This document shows positions 32,793-36,041 of a stretch of DNA of 36,041 nt, piece after piece. The stretch lies in contig CAISPV010000020.1 of NCBI GenBank assembly GCA_903887485.1, positions 1-36,041 of the forward strand, in the 5' to 3' direction. Source of the DNA: an uncultured Desulfobulbaceae bacterium. Its GTDB lineage: Bacteria; Desulfobacterota; Desulfobulbia; Desulfobulbales; Desulfocapsaceae. Both the position numbers and the translations under genes were made by a program. The notes beneath the pieces are model-generated. The model was not told the origin of the DNA. It saw only the letters and a program-made list of their open reading frames with translations, and did no database searches. How positions within the stretch are numbered: position 1 is the first letter of the stretch; each line of letters begins with the position of its first letter.

Positions 32793-34313
32793 ATGCTGGC
32801 AAAGGTACAGAGTGGGGCGGTGGTAGGGGTGGATGGCCTGGCGGTTGAGGTGGAGGTGGATATTGCCCTCGGCCTGCCGATTTTCACCACTGTCGGCCTG
32901 CCGGATGGGAGTGTGCGCGAGAGCAAGGACCGGGTCAAGGCGGCGATCAGAAACTGTGGCTATGAATTTCCCAATCGGCGGATCACGGTTAATCTGGCCC
33001 CAGCGGATATGAAAAAAGGCGGGGCCGGCTTTGATCTGCCCATGGCCCTTGGTATCCTGGCGGCCACCGGGACCCTGCAGAGCGACAAGCTCGATCAGTA
33101 CTGGGTCCTTGGCGAATTGTCTCTCGATGGCGTCGTCCGTCCGGTGCGCGGTGTCCTGCCGATAACGCTTGCGGCCCGCGATCTGGGCATGAAGGGGATT
33201 ATTGTCCCGGATGCCAACAAGATGGAGGCGGCGGTGGTCGATGGGATTGAGGTGATTGCAGTCACTACCCTGCATCAGGCCGTGGAGTTTCTGGCAGGTA
33301 TTATCGAATGCATTCCTTTTCATCTGGACCCGGCCACCTCTTTTGCCAGGGCCAGAAGCCATGAGGTTGATTTTGATGAGGTCAAGGGTCAGGAGCATGT
33401 GAAACGGGCCCTCGAGATTGCCGCCTCAGGTGGCCATAATATCTTGCTCAAAGGCCCGCCGGGGTCTGGCAAGACCATGCTGGCCCGTCGTCTGCCCACC
33501 ATCCTTCCCGATCTCAGCTTTGCCGAGGCACTCGAAACCTCCAAGATCTATTCCATCATCGGCCTGCTGCCCGAGGATATGCCCCTGATTGCCACCCGTC
33601 CGTTCCGGTCGCCGCATCATACAATCTCCGATGCCGGACTGATCGGCGGCGGCCAGATCCCGCGGCCGGGCGAGGTGTCGCTGGCCCATAACGGGGTGCT
33701 TTTTCTCGACGAACTCCCGGAATTCAAGAAGCATGTGCTGGAGGTGCTGCGCCAGCCCCTTGAAGATGGAACCGTGACCATTGCCAGGGCTAATCTCTCC
33801 CTGAAGTTTCCGGCACGAGTGGTGCTGGCGGTGGCCATGAACCCCTGTCCCTGCGGATTTTACGGGGACAAACGCAAGGAGTGCGCCTGCAATCCCGCGC
33901 AGATTCATAATTACACCAGCCGGGTCTCCGGCCCGTTGCTTGACCGCATTGATCTCCATCTGGAGGTGGCAGCCCTGCCGTTCAAGGAGATGAGCGCCGA
34001 GCGCCAGGGCGAATCATCGGCAGACATCAAGGCGCGGGTGGATCAGACCCGCGAGGTGCAGAAGAAGCGGTACACGCGCCATGGTTCGGTCTTCTGTAAT
34101 GGCCAGATGGGGCCCAAGGATATCCGAAAATATTGTGTCCTGGACGCGCCTTCAACCCGCCTTTTAGAAAAAAGCGTCGAACAGCTTGGGCTCTCGGCCA
34201 GGGGGTATCACCGGATCTTAAAAATTGCCAGGACTATTGCCGACATGGACCGCAGTGAATCCCTGCAACTGGGGCATGTGGCGGAGGCCATCCAGTACCG
34301 ACGGATGGCGTGA
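32793..34313 (+). CDS. comM: ComM/YifB family AAA+ helicase (Mg-chelatase-like)
   Basis: The protein has 506 residues, full family length. The N-terminal LonC-like ChlI domain reads G-L-P-I-F-T-T-V-G-L-P-D and V-N-L-A-P-A-D-x-K-K-x-G. The AAA+ core has Walker A G-P-P-G-S-G-K-T (221-228), Walker B V-L-F-L-D-E-L-P-E-F and the family block F-R-S-P-H-H-T-I-S. A cysteine cluster P-C-P-C-G...C-A-C precedes the C-terminal lid. ComM hexamers promote branch migration when foreign single-stranded DNA is integrated in natural transformation. AAGGA lies about 9 nt before the ATG. Confidence 0.95.
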   Translation: MLAKVQSGAVVGVDGLAVEVEVDIALGLPIFTTVGLPDGSVRESKDRVKAAIRNCGYEFPNRRITVNLAPADMKKGGAGFDLPMALGILAATGTLQSDKLDQYWVLGELSLDGVVRPVRGVLPITLAARDLGMKGIIVPDANKMEAAVVDGIEVIAVTTLHQAVEFLAGIIECIPFHLDPATSFARARSHEVDFDEVKGQEHVKRALEIAASGGHNILLKGPPGSGKTMLARRLPTILPDLSFAEALETSKIYSIIGLLPEDMPLIATRPFRSPHHTISDAGLIGGGQIPRPGEVSLAHNGVLFLDELPEFKKHVLEVLRQPLEDGTVTIARANLSLKFPARVVLAVAMNPCPCGFYGDKRKECACNPAQIHNYTSRVSGPLLDRIDLHLEVAALPFKEMSAERQGESSADIKARVDQTREVQKKRYTRHGSVFCNGQMGPKDIRKYCVLDAPSTRLLEKSVEQLGLSARGYHRILKIARTIADMDRSESLQLGHVAEAIQYRRMA

Positions 34314-34434
34314 CCGTAGACATTATCGGGTTGATGCCCAACCTGCATGTGCCCAACGATTTGGCTCATATTTAGACAATCATCCTGGAGGTTAAAACCG
34401 CCGGGGAATAGTGAAAAAAGAAGTGGAAAAAAAG

Positions 34435-35823
34435 ATGCAGACAAAAGGAATTGTGATAGCCGGCCTTGCCGGTGGATCGGGCAAGAGTGTGGTCTCGGTT
34501 GGCCTGACCGCGGCCTTGGCCCGGCAGGGCAAGAGGGTGGTGCCTTTTAAGAAGGGCCCTGATTATATTGATGCCGGCTGGTTGAAGCTGGCGGCCGGCA
34601 CCAGTTGCTATAATCTTGATCCGTACCTGATGGATGAAGAGGTCATCCGGCGCTCATTCCTTGTCCATTCCCAAGGGGCTGATCGGGTGATTGTGGAGGG
34701 TAACAGGGGGTTATATGACGGCGTCAATGCGGAAGGGGGGTATTCCACCGCCGAACTGGCCCTGTCTCTAAACATGCCTGTCCTGCTGGTGGTCAACTGC
34801 ACCAAGACCACGCGGACGGTGGCGGCCATGGTGCTCGGCTGCCAGAAGCTCGATGAGCGGGTGGATATCCGGGGGGTGGTGCTGAACCAGATCGGGACGG
34901 AGCGCCATCGCGCCATTGTCACCGAGGCGGTGGAAAAATATACAGGCCTGCCGGTCGTAGGGGCCGTGCCGCGGATGAAGCGCGACATCTTTCCCATGCG
35001 CCATCTGGGGGTCACGCCGCACCAGGAGTATGAGGGCAGCGCTGCCGCCATGGATTTTCTGGCGGCAACCATGACCGAGCATCTTGATCTGGAGCGGATT
35101 GAGGCCATCATGGCCCCGATTGGCCGGCCATTGTCTTTGGGTCAGGAGATCCTGCGACAGGATCCTTCTCGGCTGCGGATCGGGATCCTGATGGATGCCG
35201 CCTTCCAGTTTTATTATTCGGAAAATCTTGAGGCCCTCGAACGGCTGGGCGCGGAACTGGTCATGATCAATGCCCTGACCGCCAGCGTCCTTCCCCCGCT
35301 TGACGGTTTGTATATCGGGGGTGGTTTCCCCGAGACCAGTGCCGGAGAGCTGGCCGCCAACAAGGAATTCCGCCAGTCGATCAAGCAGGCTGCCGAGAGC
35401 GGGCTGCCCATCTATGCCGAATGTGGCGGGCTGATCTATCTGGGAGAATCAATCGTCCTGGAGGGGCAGGAGTACCCGCTGGCCGGGGTATTCCCCATTC
35501 GTTTCGGGATGTCAAAAAAGCCGCAGGCCCACGGCTATTCGGTCTTTGAAGTGGAAGGGGAAAACTCTTTTTATGCGCAGGGGATCGAGATCAAGGGCCA
35601 TGAATTTCGCTATTCCACCATCCTGGAGTGGCGTGGCCAGCCGGAGCAGCTGGCCCTGAAGATGACCCGCGGCCAGGGATTCATGTCCGGTCGTGACGGC
35701 CTGACCATGAACAATGTCCTGGCCTTGTACACCCATGTCCATGCCGATGGAACCCCGGAATGGGCGGAGGGGTTTATGGCCAGATGCCGACGGCAGAAGG
35801 AAGCGAGGGGAAGGGTGAGGTGA
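34435..35823 (+). CDS. cobB: Cobyrinate a,c-diamide synthase (CbiA/CobB family)
   Basis: The protein has 462 residues from ATG 34435; GTG 34411 with GGGG upstream is an alternative start. The N-terminal dethiobiotin-synthase-like ATPase has A-G-L-A-G-G-S-G-K-S, F-K-K-G-P-D-Y-I-D, G-N-R-G-L-Y-D-G and F-P-M-R-H-L-G-V. The C-terminal class I glutaminase has G-G-F-P-E, A-E-C330-G-G-L with the catalytic cysteine, and G-H-E-F-R-Y-S. It amidates the a and c side chains of cobyrinate using glutamine and ATP. Because sulfate reducers have a close homologue, DsrN, that amidates siroheme, the substrate is not certain. No other cobalamin or dsr genes are in the window. Confidence 0.88.
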   Translation: MQTKGIVIAGLAGGSGKSVVSVGLTAALARQGKRVVPFKKGPDYIDAGWLKLAAGTSCYNLDPYLMDEEVIRRSFLVHSQGADRVIVEGNRGLYDGVNAEGGYSTAELALSLNMPVLLVVNCTKTTRTVAAMVLGCQKLDERVDIRGVVLNQIGTERHRAIVTEAVEKYTGLPVVGAVPRMKRDIFPMRHLGVTPHQEYEGSAAAMDFLAATMTEHLDLERIEAIMAPIGRPLSLGQEILRQDPSRLRIGILMDAAFQFYYSENLEALERLGAELVMINALTASVLPPLDGLYIGGGFPETSAGELAANKEFRQSIKQAAESGLPIYAECGGLIYLGESIVLEGQEYPLAGVFPIRFGMSKKPQAHGYSVFEVEGENSFYAQGIEIKGHEFRYSTILEWRGQPEQLALKMTRGQGFMSGRDGLTMNNVLALYTHVHADGTPEWAEGFMARCRRQKEARGRVR

Positions 35824-35879
35824 GTGAGAGTATAGAAGGATGGTTTTTCCCCCTGCGCCGCACCTTAAGACGCATAGGA

Positions 35880-35904
35880 ACAAGAGTAACCCCTTGTAAA
35901 TTTT
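35880..35904 (+). terminator. Weak stem-loop after the amidotransferase gene
   Basis: ACAAG and CTTGT pair around an 8-nt loop and are followed by AAATTTT. The short stem makes it a weak candidate for ending the cobB transcript just before the insertion-sequence end. Confidence 0.25.
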
Positions 35905-35906
35905 AA

Positions 35907-35931
35907 GGCTCTGTTCCCGTTAAGTGTTGAA
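35907..35931 (+). mobile_element. Putative left terminal repeat of an insertion sequence
   Basis: GGCTCTGTTCCCGTTAAGTG at 35907 resembles the terminal inverted repeats of IS1595-type elements (GGCTCTGTTCC-like ends). It stands about 75 nt before a transposase-like start. The other end lies outside the window, so the repeat cannot be confirmed here. Confidence 0.4.
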
Positions 35932-35982
35932 AAATAAGCAATGGTTCTTATCTTTTTGATATATCACAAGAAGGAGGGAACC

Positions 35983-36041
35983 ATGGAGAACGAGTCCTTT
36001 TCTAAATTGTTAGTTCAAATCACCGAGATGGATCATCGGCA
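35983..36041 (+). CDS. N-terminus of a probable transposase, cut by the window edge
   Basis: The ATG follows AAGGAGGG. The 19 visible codons read M-E-N-E-S-F-S-K-L-L-V-Q-I-T-E-M-D-H-R. This helical lead is compatible with IS1595-type transposases, whose first domain starts similarly, but there is too little sequence for a firm call. The putative terminal repeat just upstream supports it. Confidence 0.4.
   Translation, partial: MENESFSKLLVQITEMDHR

Noticed and set aside
32151-33398. 415-codon open frame opposite cvfB and comM
   Set aside because: Both plus-strand genes have complete family motifs; the antisense frame is a by-product of codon bias.
1-36041. Similar bases at both window ends (CACCGAGAT-x-GATCATC)
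   Set aside because: The left copy lies in the minus-strand coding sequence of the AlbA_2 ATPase (M-I-N-L-G) and the right one in a plus-strand transposase-like start. The likeness is short and probably chance, not a circular join.

Overview
The window looks like a chromosomal piece of a Gram-negative, probably deltaproteobacterial (Desulfobacterota-like) genome. That rests on gene style only: a DUF6178 protein, a DUF2156 protein, a periplasmic multiheme cytochrome, a CbiA/DsrN-type amidotransferase and a sigma-54 activator. No rRNA, tRNA or CRISPR array was seen. The right edge stops about 135 bases inside what looks like the left end of an insertion sequence.

Left third (1-11.5 kb, all on the minus strand): a defence island. 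Reading with transcription, a small SAM methyltransferase overlaps a DUF3883 nuclease-like gene by 4 nt. After a 137-nt AT-rich gap comes a tightly packed operon: a C5-cytosine DNA methyltransferase, a 988-residue protein with a MORC-like GHKL ATPase at one end and a histidine-kinase-like GHKL domain at the other, a receiver-like protein with all classical phospho-acceptor residues, an HNH endonuclease, and then a Vsr mismatch endonuclease. The first four genes overlap by 8, 8 and 1 nt. This looks like a restriction-modification system with a built-in phosphorelay and is the most interesting object here. It is bordered by a frameshifted AlbA_2 ATPase on the left and a RhuM-Fic protein on the right.

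11.5-15 kb: a scar zone. It holds a Fic C-terminal relic, an antitoxin-like small ORF, an internally deleted second copy of the RhuM-Fic gene, and a receiver-domain relic translationally coupled to an intact sigma-54 response regulator. Divergent from the regulator is a DUF3494 ice-binding-like secreted protein. It is preceded by a consensus-perfect -24/-12 promoter and followed by an 18-bp perfect terminator stem, so the regulator may control it.

15-24 kb: mostly housekeeping or accessory single genes. These are a carboxymuconolactone-decarboxylase-like protein, a zinc/winged-helix protein, a palindromic repeat pair, rsgA, a membrane acyltransferase, a DUF2156 protein with a possible small coupled ORF, adenine deaminase with a good sigma-70 promoter, a CBS-pair protein, a DksA/TraR protein and a six-hairpin-like hypothetical.

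24-27.5 kb: an AT-rich stretch with a lone radical SAM gene, probably acquired by transfer. Next is a lytic transglycosylase gene bracketed by two copies of a ~60-bp direct repeat.

27.9-36 kb, plus strand: DUF6178, a GNAT acetyltransferase, a secreted tetraheme fusion of thiosulfate dehydrogenase (TsdA) with a di-heme peroxidase, a CvfB-like S1 protein, ComM, a cobyrinate/siroheme a,c-diamide synthase, and the putative insertion-sequence end.
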